Below are positions 1 to 6,000 of a stretch of 8,205 nucleotides of DNA, one piece after another (position 1 is the first letter of the stretch; each line of letters begins with the position of its first letter). A program made the translations under genes and the position numbers. The stretch spans positions 1-8,205 of the forward strand of contig JAJZYO010000073.1 in NCBI GenBank assembly GCA_021798075.1, in the 5' to 3' direction. This stretch comes from Actinomycetes bacterium (GTDB lineage: Bacteria > Actinomycetota > Acidimicrobiia > Acidimicrobiales > Palsa-688). A model generated the notes under the pieces. The model was not told the DNA's origin and did no database searches. It was given only the letters and a program-made list of their open reading frames with translations.

Positions 1-580
1 TGTAAGCCGCGTCGGCATTGCGGTCCTCGTCGAGCCGGGCGGCTATCCGTGCGGCGGCTTCTTTTACCGCGGGTGTGCTCTCGGCGAAAAGGTCCTTGTC
101 GTCCCGCTGCACAGTCATTTCCGGCGTCCGTCCCCCGGCTACGTCGTGGACGAGCACGGCCTTGGCGAGCGTCGGCCTGGACAACCCGACGGCCCTGGCG
201 GCGATGTAGTTCTTCCCCTCCCCCTTTGGCGGTTTAGGAAAGGCCTCCGGGTGCTCCTGCACCTCGTCGAGCACCCAGCGGGCCGCAGCCACCTGCTCGC
301 TCGGCAGTAGGTCCAGGCGTTCGGCGTTCTCGTCCAACTCGGCCTTTGCCCGGTCGGTGAAGTCCATGACGTGGCAGGGCACTGGTTTGCCGGGAAAGGC
401 GAGCTTCCAAGCTTCGAGCCGCCGTTGCCCTGCGACCAGGTTGTAGGCCGGGTCGACGACCACCGGGTGCAGCAGCCCGACAGCACTTATCGACCCGGCG
501 AGGCTGGCCAGGTCGCCGAGCTGGCGGCGACGTCTCTGGTGCACGTGGATTTTCTCGGGTGGGACCTGTCGGAGGGGCAT
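1..580 (-). CDS. ParB-like partition or regulatory protein, 3' end missing
   Basis: The first 193 residues of a ParB/KorB/Spo0J-like DNA-binding protein are readable without a stop before the left edge. Seen: an N-terminal ParB/Srx-type domain (about residues 5-100) with the line LLHPVVVDPAYNLVAGQRR, including the family box GxRR at residues 51-54, and the second family box ENAERLDLLPSE starting at residue 84. A helix-turn-helix-like segment (ARAVGLSRPTLAKAV, about residues 127-142) follows, as in KorB/ParB proteins. The missing C terminus would normally carry dimerisation. Known of the family: these proteins bind centromere-like sites and load as CTP-dependent clamps, or act as regulators. 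No ParA gene and no canonical parS (TGTTTCACGTGAAACA) is visible, so an orphan regulator or a phage ParB-like protein is also possible. Start: ATG at 580-578, chosen because a -10-like box lies six bases upstream and no upstream coding fits. The family call is firm; the role is inferred. Confidence 0.9.
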   Translation of the reverse strand, partial: MPLRQVPPEKIHVHQRRRRQLGDLASLAGSISAVGLLHPVVVDPAYNLVAGQRRLEAWKLAFPGKPVPCHVMDFTDRAKAELDENAERLDLLPSEQVAAARWVLDEVQEHPEAFPKPPKGEGKNYIAARAVGLSRPTLAKAVLVHDVAGGRTPEMTVQRDDKDLFAESTPAVKEAAARIAARLDEDRNADAAY

Positions 581-586
581 GGGTGG

Positions 587-592
587 AGCCTA
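587..592 (-). promoter_or_regulatory. -10 box of a leaderless promoter for the ParB-like gene
   Basis: On the minus strand TAGGCT fits the actinobacterial -10 consensus TANNNT. It is followed by six bases (CCACCC) and then the ATG at 580. This spacing puts the transcription start on the A of ATG, so the mRNA would be leaderless. No convincing -35 is seen, and the -35 area is occupied by the palindrome at 599-613. The gene at 821-1621 has the same geometry. Confidence 0.5.
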
Positions 593-598
593 CCCGCC

Positions 599-613
599 GC
601 GTAAAATTTACGC
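599..613. promoter_or_regulatory. 15-base palindrome, probable operator upstream of the ParB-like gene
   Basis: GCGTAAA-A-TTTACGC is a perfect 7-base dyad around one central base, and is the most AT-rich stretch near this promoter. It covers roughly -19 to -33 relative to the predicted start at 580, overlapping the spacer and -35 region, where a bound repressor would block RNA polymerase. Candidate binders encoded nearby are the ParB-like protein itself (autoregulation), the RHH protein at 1938-2321 or the unknown protein at 821-1621; the sequence does not say which. Confidence 0.45.
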
Positions 614-651
614 AGTGGGCCTAGGCCTCGGCAGCGGGCCCCGGGGGGAAC

Positions 652-680
652 AGTCCAGTCCCCGACCATGGGACTGGACT
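652..680. repeat. Perfect 11-base inverted repeat in the intergenic region
   Basis: AGTCCAGTCCC (652-662) and GGGACTGGACT (670-680) are perfect complements around the 7-base loop CGACCAT. No T-run follows on either strand, so it is not a classic intrinsic terminator. It lies between the start of the ParB-like gene and the end of the gene at 821-1621. It could be an operator, a factor-binding site, an RNA hairpin or a secondary terminator. A separate 10-base palindrome GGCCTAGGCC lies at 618-627. The rest of 581-820 shows no convincing gene. Confidence 0.5.
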
Positions 681-770
681 CGGCGCGCGGTGAACGACTT
701 GCTGCCCGAAATAATTGACCGGGTCGCGGCTCTCCTACCGCCGCCGGCCCGCTCTCCCCAAACGCGACGG

Positions 771-790
771 AAGGCCCCCGCAGGGGCCTT
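771..790 (-). terminator. Probable intrinsic terminator of the 821-1621 gene
   Basis: AAGGCCCC (771-778) and GGGGCCTT (783-790) form a perfect 8-base GC-rich stem with a 4-base loop, 31 bases after the stop codon of the minus-strand gene at 821. The tail on the minus strand is only weakly T-rich, which is common for high-GC actinobacterial terminators. It would separate this gene from the ParB-like gene, which has its own promoter. The symmetry would let it work in both directions. Confidence 0.6.
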
Positions 791-820
791 CACGCCAAAA
801 GCTCGCTGAACGCGAGTGCA

Positions 821-1621
821 TCAGGGACCTTCGGGGGCGGGCAGGCGCCCTATGTTGGCCTGGGAACCCACTTCTTGTACCAGTTCCACGAGCACGCCGG
901 CTAGAGGGGCCATCCCGGCGATCATCCGCCAACTGTCTTCCTCACCTAGGCCCAACTTGCTCAGGAAGGTGGCGTGCCAACATGCCGCCGCGACCTGGAC
1001 GGACGCCACCAGTTCGGCATCACTTACGCTCTCCACCCATCCTGTGTGGGACCGTAACCGTTGTGCAAAAAGCGGCGTCCAGTCTTTGAAGTCGTCCGCG
1101 TAGACCTCTGCGCCGGGCTCGGCCGGGCCGCTGAGGGTCGTGGCGAGCTGTTCGGCGATGTCCTTGGCATCGTCCCAATTAGCCTCCGCGTCGCCGTTCA
1201 ACGTGTCCTCATAGGCGAGGCGAGCAGACCCCATCATGTTGCCGGCCTCAACCTCTGGCGTTTCGGGCATCTCGCCGGCTTGTGTGGGCGTCCCGGTGGC
1301 CACGACACCACCAGCAGCCTGGAGCGCAGCCGCCTCGAAGGCCTCGGAGACGATCTTCGTTCGCCCCTCGTCCATTGGCGCAGCCACCACCCGGCGCAGG
1401 CGTTCAATGCACCAACCGTGCTCGGCTGCCAGGCGCACCGCTGCCACGTCGAGGTCACGCCCTCTGCTCGTGAGCGACGCCAGGGCCGGCCCGTAATCGG
1501 CCCAACTGGCGCCCGCCGGCAGTCCAAGCCCTTCGGCGGTCAGGCGGTTGACCTGAGAGGCGGACAACTTGCCCCCGAGGAACCGGGACACTTGCAGGTC
1601 GTGTTTAGTGGGTCGGGCCAT
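821..1621 (-). CDS. Unrecognised 266-residue protein, possible regulator
   Basis: I do not recognise the family. The protein starts MARPTKHDLQVSRFLGGKLS and is soluble-looking, with no signal peptide or membrane segment. The N-terminal 70 residues are basic and helix-rich, with a possible helix-turn-helix around LSASQVNRLTAEGLGLP. Residues 70-115 (GWCIERLRRVVAAPMDEGRT onward) also look helical. An acidic, Pro/Glu-rich linker (about residues 112-128, EMPETPEVEAGN) separates this from a helical C-terminal half with several Trp residues. Start: the ATG at 1621 is preferred over the in-frame ATG at 1645, because a -10 box TATGAT lies six bases before 1621, inside the longer reading frame. The gene is divergent from the plus-strand operon, a typical place for a regulator of both promoters, and is followed by the hairpin at 771-790. 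That it is a real gene is likely; any function is inference. Confidence 0.75.
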   Translation of the reverse strand: MARPTKHDLQVSRFLGGKLSASQVNRLTAEGLGLPAGASWADYGPALASLTSRGRDLDVAAVRLAAEHGWCIERLRRVVAAPMDEGRTKIVSEAFEAAALQAAGGVVATGTPTQAGEMPETPEVEAGNMMGSARLAYEDTLNGDAEANWDDAKDIAEQLATTLSGPAEPGAEVYADDFKDWTPLFAQRLRSHTGWVESVSDAELVASVQVAAACWHATFLSKLGLGEEDSWRMIAGMAPLAGVLVELVQEVGSQANIGRLPAPEGP

Positions 1622-1688
1622 GTCCCCATCATAGCATCTGGTCATACCGTCTGACTAGTACAAACTCCCCGTTAGCATCTCCCCGTTA
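1622..1688. promoter_or_regulatory. Repeated motifs in the divergent promoter region (probable operators)
   Basis: The direct repeat CTCCCCGTTA occurs at 1665-1674 and 1679-1688, 14 bases apart. TAGCATCT occurs at 1632-1639 and 1673-1680, 41 bases apart, close to four helical turns. Read on the minus strand, the two TAACGGGGAG units resemble the TGATGGGGAC segment at the minus-strand promoter. The copies touch both predicted -10 boxes, so one protein could control both directions. Candidates are the products of 821-1621 and 1938-2321. Confidence 0.45.
1628..1633 (-). promoter_or_regulatory. -10 box of a leaderless promoter for the 821-1621 gene
   Basis: On the minus strand the sequence is TGC-TATGAT-GGGGAC-ATG. 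TATGAT is a near-consensus -10, preceded by an extended TGN element, and lies exactly six bases before the ATG at 1621. A leaderless transcript starting at the A of ATG is predicted. A weak -35 candidate (TAGTCA, 4 of 6 matches to TTGACA) lies 18 bases upstream. This box decides the start codon of the gene. Confidence 0.6.
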
Positions 1689-1692
1689 TGAT
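1687..1692 (+). promoter_or_regulatory. -10 box of the rightward operon promoter
   Basis: TATGAT on the plus strand, identical to the -10 box of the divergent gene. It predicts transcription starting near 1699 with about a 30-base leader before the ATG at 1729. No good -35 is visible; instead the CTCCCCGTTA repeats fill that area, and the second copy overlaps this -10. An activator-dependent or repressed promoter would fit. Confidence 0.5.
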
Positions 1693-1728
1693 CCGGGGCG
1701 CCGGGGCGGCCGGGTGGACAATGCCCAC

Positions 1729-1941
1729 ATGCCAGAAGCGATACTCATACAGGGCTCACCAGGCCAGCGCTCGACCCGGCTCGACATCGACCAGCTACCA
1801 GGTGCCGTCACCCTGATCGGCGAGCCGGGCCGGGGCGGTTACGCCTACGCCGGCCAGTTCGCCCACCGCTGGGACGCCATCGCCGACTTGCTCAGCAGGG
1901 CGCTGGCGATCACTGCCCGAAGCTTCGAGAGCCGCGCATGA
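1729..1941 (+). CDS. Small unrecognised protein, first gene of the rightward operon
   Basis: 70 residues starting MPEAILIQGSPGQRST. I do not recognise it. It has a beta-rich first half (ILIQG, TRLDI, GAVTLIG) and a helical end (HRWDAIADLLSRALAITARS), with no membrane segment or Cys cluster. Start: the ATG at 1729 is preferred, with a purine-rich GGTGGAC about ten bases upstream as a weak ribosome site; an in-frame GTG at 1714 would add five residues. Its stop overlaps the ATG of the next gene as ATGA (1938-1941), which supports its being translated and coupled to the RHH gene. Confidence 0.6.
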   Translation: MPEAILIQGSPGQRSTRLDIDQLPGAVTLIGEPGRGGYAYAGQFAHRWDAIADLLSRALAITARSFESRA

Positions 1942-2321
1942 GGCGCTACGGCCGTCTGGTGGAAAAGGTCGAGCTGCCTCCTGAGCTGGTGGTGGCAGTC
2001 CGCCAGGAGGCGCTGCGCCGGGGACAGCCGGTCGAGCGCGTGGCGGGCGACTTGATCGCCGAGGCACTGCCGGCGGCATTGGCGGAAGCTGCCACCAATC
2101 TCCTCGCTGAGGGCCGCAGGGTTTTGGAGTTGGAAATGTTGGAGGCCCCAGGAAGTGAACCCTGGGCCCAACGCAAAGGGCCGGGGCAGTTCTCACCCCG
2201 GCCCTCCGACAACTCACCGGCCCGGCAGCCGGCTACATCAGGACTTTCGTCAAGGTCCAGGGTAGCCGACGAGCGGGCCATAGCCGCATCGGAGGTTGCT
2301 TGTGTCCAAGTCCAGTCGTAG
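1938..2321 (+). CDS. Ribbon-helix-helix (CopG/Arc-like) DNA-binding protein with a long tail
   Basis: The N-terminal 45 residues have the RHH pattern: a short strand (RLVEKVEL, about 6-13), helix A (PELVVAVRQEALRRG, about 15-29), a turn, and helix B (PVERVAGDLIAEAL, about 31-44). RHH proteins dimerise, with paired strands reading the major groove, and usually repress their own operon, plasmid copy-number genes or toxin-antitoxin genes. The gene starts in ATGA overlap with the previous stop. Odd: after about residue 70 the sequence becomes low-complexity (Ser, Arg, Pro, Gln) up to residue 127, and the DNA there holds two hairpins (2144-2205). The tail may be disordered protein, or the frame may have drifted through non-coding sequence. 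It overlaps the start of the next gene by 20 bases. The RHH call rests on pattern only. Confidence 0.65.
   Translation: MRRYGRLVEKVELPPELVVAVRQEALRRGQPVERVAGDLIAEALPAALAEAATNLLAEGRRVLELEMLEAPGSEPWAQRKGPGQFSPRPSDNSPARQPATSGLSSRSRVADERAIAASEVACVQVQS
2144..2205 (+). other. Two tandem hairpins within the RHH gene tail (possible attenuator or terminator)
   Basis: First hairpin: CCCAGG (2147-2152) pairs with CCTGGG (2161-2166), extended past a bulge to 2144-2168. Second: AGGGCCGGGG (2177-2186) pairs perfectly over ten bases with CCCCGGCCCT (2196-2205), loop CAGTTCTCA. The second has the shape of a high-GC terminator without a clear T-run. Lying between the RHH domain and the next gene, they could reduce read-through into the replication genes or protect an mRNA 3' end. 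Confidence 0.4.
2291..2295 (+). promoter_or_regulatory. Ribosome binding site deciding the start of the zinc-ribbon gene
   Basis: GGAGG lies six bases before the GTG at 2302 and zero bases before the TTG at 2296, which decides for the GTG. Confidence 0.7.
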
Positions 2322-2571
2322 CGGACGCTGGACGCCCGCCGAACGCCAGGCGCTCGCGGCGCATGAACCGCGCTGCCCCCGCTGCGGCTCGACACGTGTC
2401 CTGGCGCCGGCCGGCGCCGTGGCGAGGGCCGGCGGGCGCACCCCCTACCTGCTTGCCGGTGGCCCCTGCGTCTGCGCCCAGTGCGACCAGGACTTAACCG
2501 GGGCGCTATCGAGGGCGCTGCGAGCCGGCCGGGAGGCGCTCGTGGCATCCCGGGCCGGACGCCTCGCATGA
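2302..2571 (+). CDS. Small zinc-ribbon-like protein
   Basis: 89 residues. Two Cys clusters are visible: CPRC (Cys25, Cys28) and CVCAQC (Cys56, Cys58, Cys61). A ribbon-like stretch with many Gly and Val lies between them, as in treble-clef or zinc-ribbon modules that bind nucleic acid or protein partners. The tail is helical and Arg/Ala-rich. Start: GTG at 2302 is chosen because GGAGG (2291-2295) lies six bases upstream; the in-frame TTG at 2296 directly abuts that site and is unlikely. The stop overlaps a possible next start as ATGA (2568-2571). Position ahead of a replicase gene suggests a DNA-transaction or regulatory accessory, but that is inference. Confidence 0.65.
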   Translation: MSKSSRSGRWTPAERQALAAHEPRCPRCGSTRVLAPAGAVARAGGRTPYLLAGGPCVCAQCDQDLTGALSRALRAGREALVASRAGRLA

Positions 2572-2735
2572 CGCGGCCGCGGCGCGAACTACACGAATGT
2601 CGTACCGCGGTTGGTGTGACAACTAGGATCGGCAACGAGCCGGTAGAAGGTGCCGAGGCCACAGGGGCGGAAACCCTGGGCCACTCATCGGGGCCGCCGG
2701 CAGGAAAAGGAGGAAGTGCCAGTGGCCTCGGCTGA
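2568..2735 (+). CDS. Possible 55-residue protein coupled to the zinc-ribbon gene
   Basis: An open frame starting MTRPRRELHEC whose ATG overlaps the previous stop as ATGA and whose stop falls 14 bases inside the next gene. This fits the overlapping style of the operon. Against it: the sequence is low-complexity (Gly, Ala, Glu), no domain is recognised, no clear ribosome site is seen, and a -10-like box and a hairpin lie within the same stretch. It may equally be an untranslated leader of the next gene. Confidence 0.35.
   Translation: MTRPRRELHECRTAVGVTTRIGNEPVEGAEATGAETLGHSSGPPAGKGGSASGLG
2624..2629 (+). promoter_or_regulatory. Possible internal -10 box (TAGGAT)
   Basis: TAGGAT in an AT-richer pocket (ACAACTAGGATCGG) matches the common actinobacterial -10. 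No good -35 is present at 16-18 bases. If active, it would start an mRNA near 2636 with a leader of about 86 bases before the GTG at 2722, giving the replicase genes a promoter independent of the one at 1687. Confidence 0.3.
2657..2682 (+). other. Hairpin upstream of the 2722 gene
   Basis: GGCC (2657-2660) and CAGGG (2662-2666) pair with CCCTG (2674-2678) and GGCC (2679-2682), leaving A2661 as a bulge and GCGGAAA as the loop. It lies 26 bases before the strong ribosome site at 2709, so it could influence translation of the 2722 gene. It may be no more than GC-rich chance pairing. Confidence 0.3.
2709..2713 (+). promoter_or_regulatory. Strong ribosome binding site deciding the GTG at 2722
   Basis: GGAGG within the purine run AGGAAAAGGAGGAAG, the best ribosome site in the window. 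It is 8 bases before the GTG at 2722 but only 2 before the in-frame GTG at 2716, so 2722 is the likely start. Confidence 0.75.
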
Positions 2736-3036
2736 GAGCCATGCTACCCCGGCTCGTGCCGGTCTACAAGTAAACGCGCCCGAGGCGCTGACAGCTACCG
2801 TCCGAGTCCTTCGGGTGGGCACCCGGTCCCTCACTCAAGCCGCGGTGGCGCAGCTCGACACGGTGAGCTTCGACGATTTGGTGCCGTTCGGACGGGTCCG
2901 CACTTCCCGCGGGAGTGAGCTTGCGTTGGGGCACGATGCGAACGGGAACCTAGCACGAGCGTTTTCCCCGCGAGCGTTTCCCAGCATCGAGCGCTTTCGC
3001 GCATTGCCCTTGATCTTGCTCGGCGGCTTCCGGTGA
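2722..3036 (+). CDS. Small unrecognised protein encoded just before the replicase
   Basis: 104 residues from the GTG at 2722. The first 25 residues look disordered. A compact core follows (TATVRVLRVGTRSLTQAAVA and onward, then FDDLVPFGRVRTS). The segment VRVLRVGTRSLTQAAVAQLD resembles, from memory only, a line seen in small actinobacterial phage and plasmid proteins; I cannot verify this. The C terminus is rich in Arg, Phe and Leu. The stop overlaps the GTG of the replicase gene (GTGA, 3033-3036). The replicase gene has no ribosome site of its own, so its translation probably depends on ribosomes finishing this gene. A replication accessory role is inference. Confidence 0.7.
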   Translation: MASAESHATPARAGLQVNAPEALTATVRVLRVGTRSLTQAAVAQLDTVSFDDLVPFGRVRTSRGSELALGHDANGNLARAFSPRAFPSIERFRALPLILLGGFR

Positions 3037-6000
3037 GCGTTGCAGAGCGCCCGCGGCCCGCCAGGTCGCGCCGGTCGCCAAGGCAGCTCGTCGAAGGGCT
3101 CCCGGCCGTCCTGCGAGATCCTGTCCCCGAACGCTTGCTCGCTGGCTATGCGCTCTCGAGCGCGGCCAGCGTCGGCGTATTCGAGCGCTTCCACGTCACC
3201 TTTAGCTCGTGGCACTCCGCCACCGCAGCGCTCGTGGCGGCAACCGCCGTACAACTGTGGCAGCGCGGCGAAAAGGGCGACCCCGAGGGCGTGGCGGCCG
3301 AGCTGACGACGCAGGGCCGCATCGCGGAGATAGGCGGTCTGGTCGGCATAGACGCGCTACGCGCCGAATGGGCGGCCGCGTACGTGGGCGACGGCCCGAC
3401 ACCGCAAGCGCTCGCACAAGATGTCGAAGGGCGGAACCGCCACCGCGCCAAGGCTCTCGCCCTGAGCGCATACGAGCGCGGCGGCCCGTTCGAGGCCGTC
3501 GCGGAAGCGCAGGCCGCCCTTGAGGCATGGCTCGACGCGGGCGAGGAGTCTGCGGCCTCAGCTAAACGACGTGCGGCCGCGCGTGCTTCGACACCAAACC
3601 GGCCGGCTCTCGGCGCTTACCTCGCTGGCAAGGCCTCGGAGGTGGAGGACCACGAGGCGGAGGTGGAGTGGCTCCGCCCGCCCGGACCTGGTGCGGGCTA
3701 CAGCCTGCCCACTGTCCTCGAGGGTGACGCCATCGCCAACGTTGTGCCCATTAGGCCCGACGTCGAGCCTTCACGAGGCGACGACGGGGACGACGGGCGG
3801 CCTCGCCGCGATGCTGGACATGGGCTGATCCTGGGCGCCCCACAGGGCGAGCACAGGGTGCGCCCGGTGTACATCGAGGGCGCGGCCCCCAAAGTCGTCG
3901 GCATCGACACGAGGGCGCCTACACCTGGCGCGTCCCCGGTCGTCACCCACTACCGGGTCCAGGACACCCACCAGGCCAACCGTCCCGAAGTTGTCGTGGC
4001 CTTCGAGGACTTCGCAAAGATGACGTGGCTCACGCAACATTGGCCCGGCACCATTCTTCGGGCGAGCGGGTCGGCCAGGCGAGAGGCCGTCGCCACCTGT
4101 CTCTTGCAACTCGCCAACGACGACGGCATTGTCGCTGCTGAAGCGCTCAGCGAGAGCGGTTGGGCAAAGCTAGACGGTGAACCGGCCTTTGTCCACGCCG
4201 GCGGCGCCATTTCGCCTAGGGGCCACCACGAGGTGCCTGTGCACCTACCTGCACAAGTACAGCGCTACGAGCTGCCCGCCCCGCCGGACGTTGACCGGGC
4301 GCGTGTCGTTGTCCGGGAGAGCCTCGACCTGTTCGACTTGGCGCCGAGGGCGTTCACCGCTGCGAACTTGGGCGCCGTGTACCGCGCCCCGCTCCCAGGT
4401 GACCGCTCGCGGCTCACCGTTTGGAACCACGGCCATACCGGGCTCGGTAAATCCGCGCTCATGCTCGTTATGCAGAGCCACTTTGGGGCAGCGCTCCTCG
4501 AACGGGCCACCGCCTCGTGGTCCTCCACGTCGAACGACTTGGAGGACGCGGCCTGGGCGGCCCGGTCGATGGTGTGGTCCTGCGATGACTGGCAGGCCGG
4601 CGCCGAGGGTGGCCTGGCAAGGATCACGGGCGTTGCCGATCGCATGAGGCGGGCGCAGTTCGACGGCGCTTCTCGTGGGCGGCAGACCCGCGACCTCGAG
4701 CACCGGCCGGACAAGGACCCACAAGGCACGTGGATCGTCACGGCCGAGGACTTCCCCGGCGTCCAGTCGGCGAGGGACCGGTGCTTGGCCCCCCACTTCC
4801 CAAGGGGTGTGTTCGACCTCGCCGGGTCGGAAGGCGTTGCGTTGACGGCCGCGCAGGACAAGGCGCGTGCCGGCGTCTACGCGGAAGCGACGGGTGCGTA
4901 CTTGCAATACCTCGCCGCCCATTACGAGACGACCGGCCAGTGGGGCCGAGAGACGTGGCGACGTCTCGTGCGCGAGGCCGGCGTGATCGACGTGAGCCAG
5001 CACACCCGTACTTGTGTGGCGGAAGCTGCGCTCGGGTGGGCCGCTTTCCTGCGTTTCGCTCTCGCCATCGAGGCGGTCAGTCCCGACGAGGCCGGCCGCC
5101 GCTGGGCGGCTGCATGGGACGCCCTTTGCTCCGCCGCTGTAGAGCAAGCCGTTGGTGTGGTCGAGGAGGGACCGGCGGGCCGCTATCAGACGCTGCTCGC
5201 TCAGGTGCTCCTCGCCGGCCGTGCCCATCTCATGCCACGCGGGGGGCTCTCCGAGGCTGCCGCCCTGGGCTGGGCGCCCGGCCGCGACGGTAACCTTATG
5301 CCACAGGGGCGCCTCGTCGGCTGGGCTGACGTGGACCGCTGGTACCTGCTCCCCGAGGCCTCCTTGGGTGAGGTAAGCGACTTCGCCAAGCGGGCCGGCG
5401 AGCCCTTCGAGCCCACTGCCGCGACCCTCGGGCGCCGTCTGCGTGACGAGGGGATGCTCGCCGAGCTTGGCGAGGGCCGTCACATCGCCGCTCGCGCTCC
5501 ACGAAGCGTGGACCCTTCCCGGCCGCGCGTTTGGGTAATGAAATACCTTTTAGCGCCCCCTGACCTCAAGGATGTGGGACCAGTGGGACCACCCCCCCCG
5601 TTCATGCCTCCTGACCTGGGCCTCTGGCCGGTCCCACAAACCCTCGCGGCCGGCTCTGAGCGGCCCGGGGCCACAGTCAATGTGGGACCAGCAAAGGGGC
5701 AGCTCAGCGGCCCTGATAGCGCCCCTGGTCCCACTGGTCCCACATCCCACAGCCAGAGGGCTCTAAACGGTCACGTCATGTCATCTCACACCGGGACGGT
5801 GACGCCAGACCCCGCAGCAGAGCTGCTTGGCCGGATCGCCCAATCCCCGCCCTCGGACGTGGAGGCGGTCCGGCGGTACGTGGCCGAGCACGACTGGGAC
5901 GCCGACGACTTGGTCGACTGGCAAATGGCCACGCTCGGCCATCTCCTCGACGCCCTCGAGCGTGGCCGTGCGGTCCCCGAGCCCGAGCCGGGGCCCGACC

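Noticed and set aside
579..809. Open frame of 76 codons on the plus strand, with a protein-like stretch RRAVNDLLPEIIDRVAALLP
   Set aside because: It has no ribosome site, begins inside the ParB-like promoter, and contains both the 652-680 hairpin and the 771-790 terminator. A gene remnant cannot be excluded.
581..820. tRNA or attachment site around the 652-680 hairpin
   Set aside because: No cloverleaf, no CCA end, no T-arm consensus; the stem stands alone.
1061..1654. Open frame of 197 codons on the plus strand
   Set aside because: Antisense to the 821-1621 gene, which has a good promoter, a terminator and more protein-like composition.
1946..2662. Open frame of 238 codons on the minus strand
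   Set aside because: Arg/Ser/Pro-rich, crosses three plus-strand genes that have ribosome sites and recognisable domains.
4245..5483. Long open frame of 412 codons on the minus strand
   Set aside because: It lies antisense within the helicase coding region, whose motifs are clear. Long antisense frames are expected in GC-rich genes, and this one shows no domain.
5570..5747. Terminal inverted repeats of an insertion sequence
   Set aside because: Only 134 bases lie between the arms, the reading frame is uninterrupted and there is no transposase or obvious target duplication. A small non-autonomous palindromic element remains possible and is noted in the findings.
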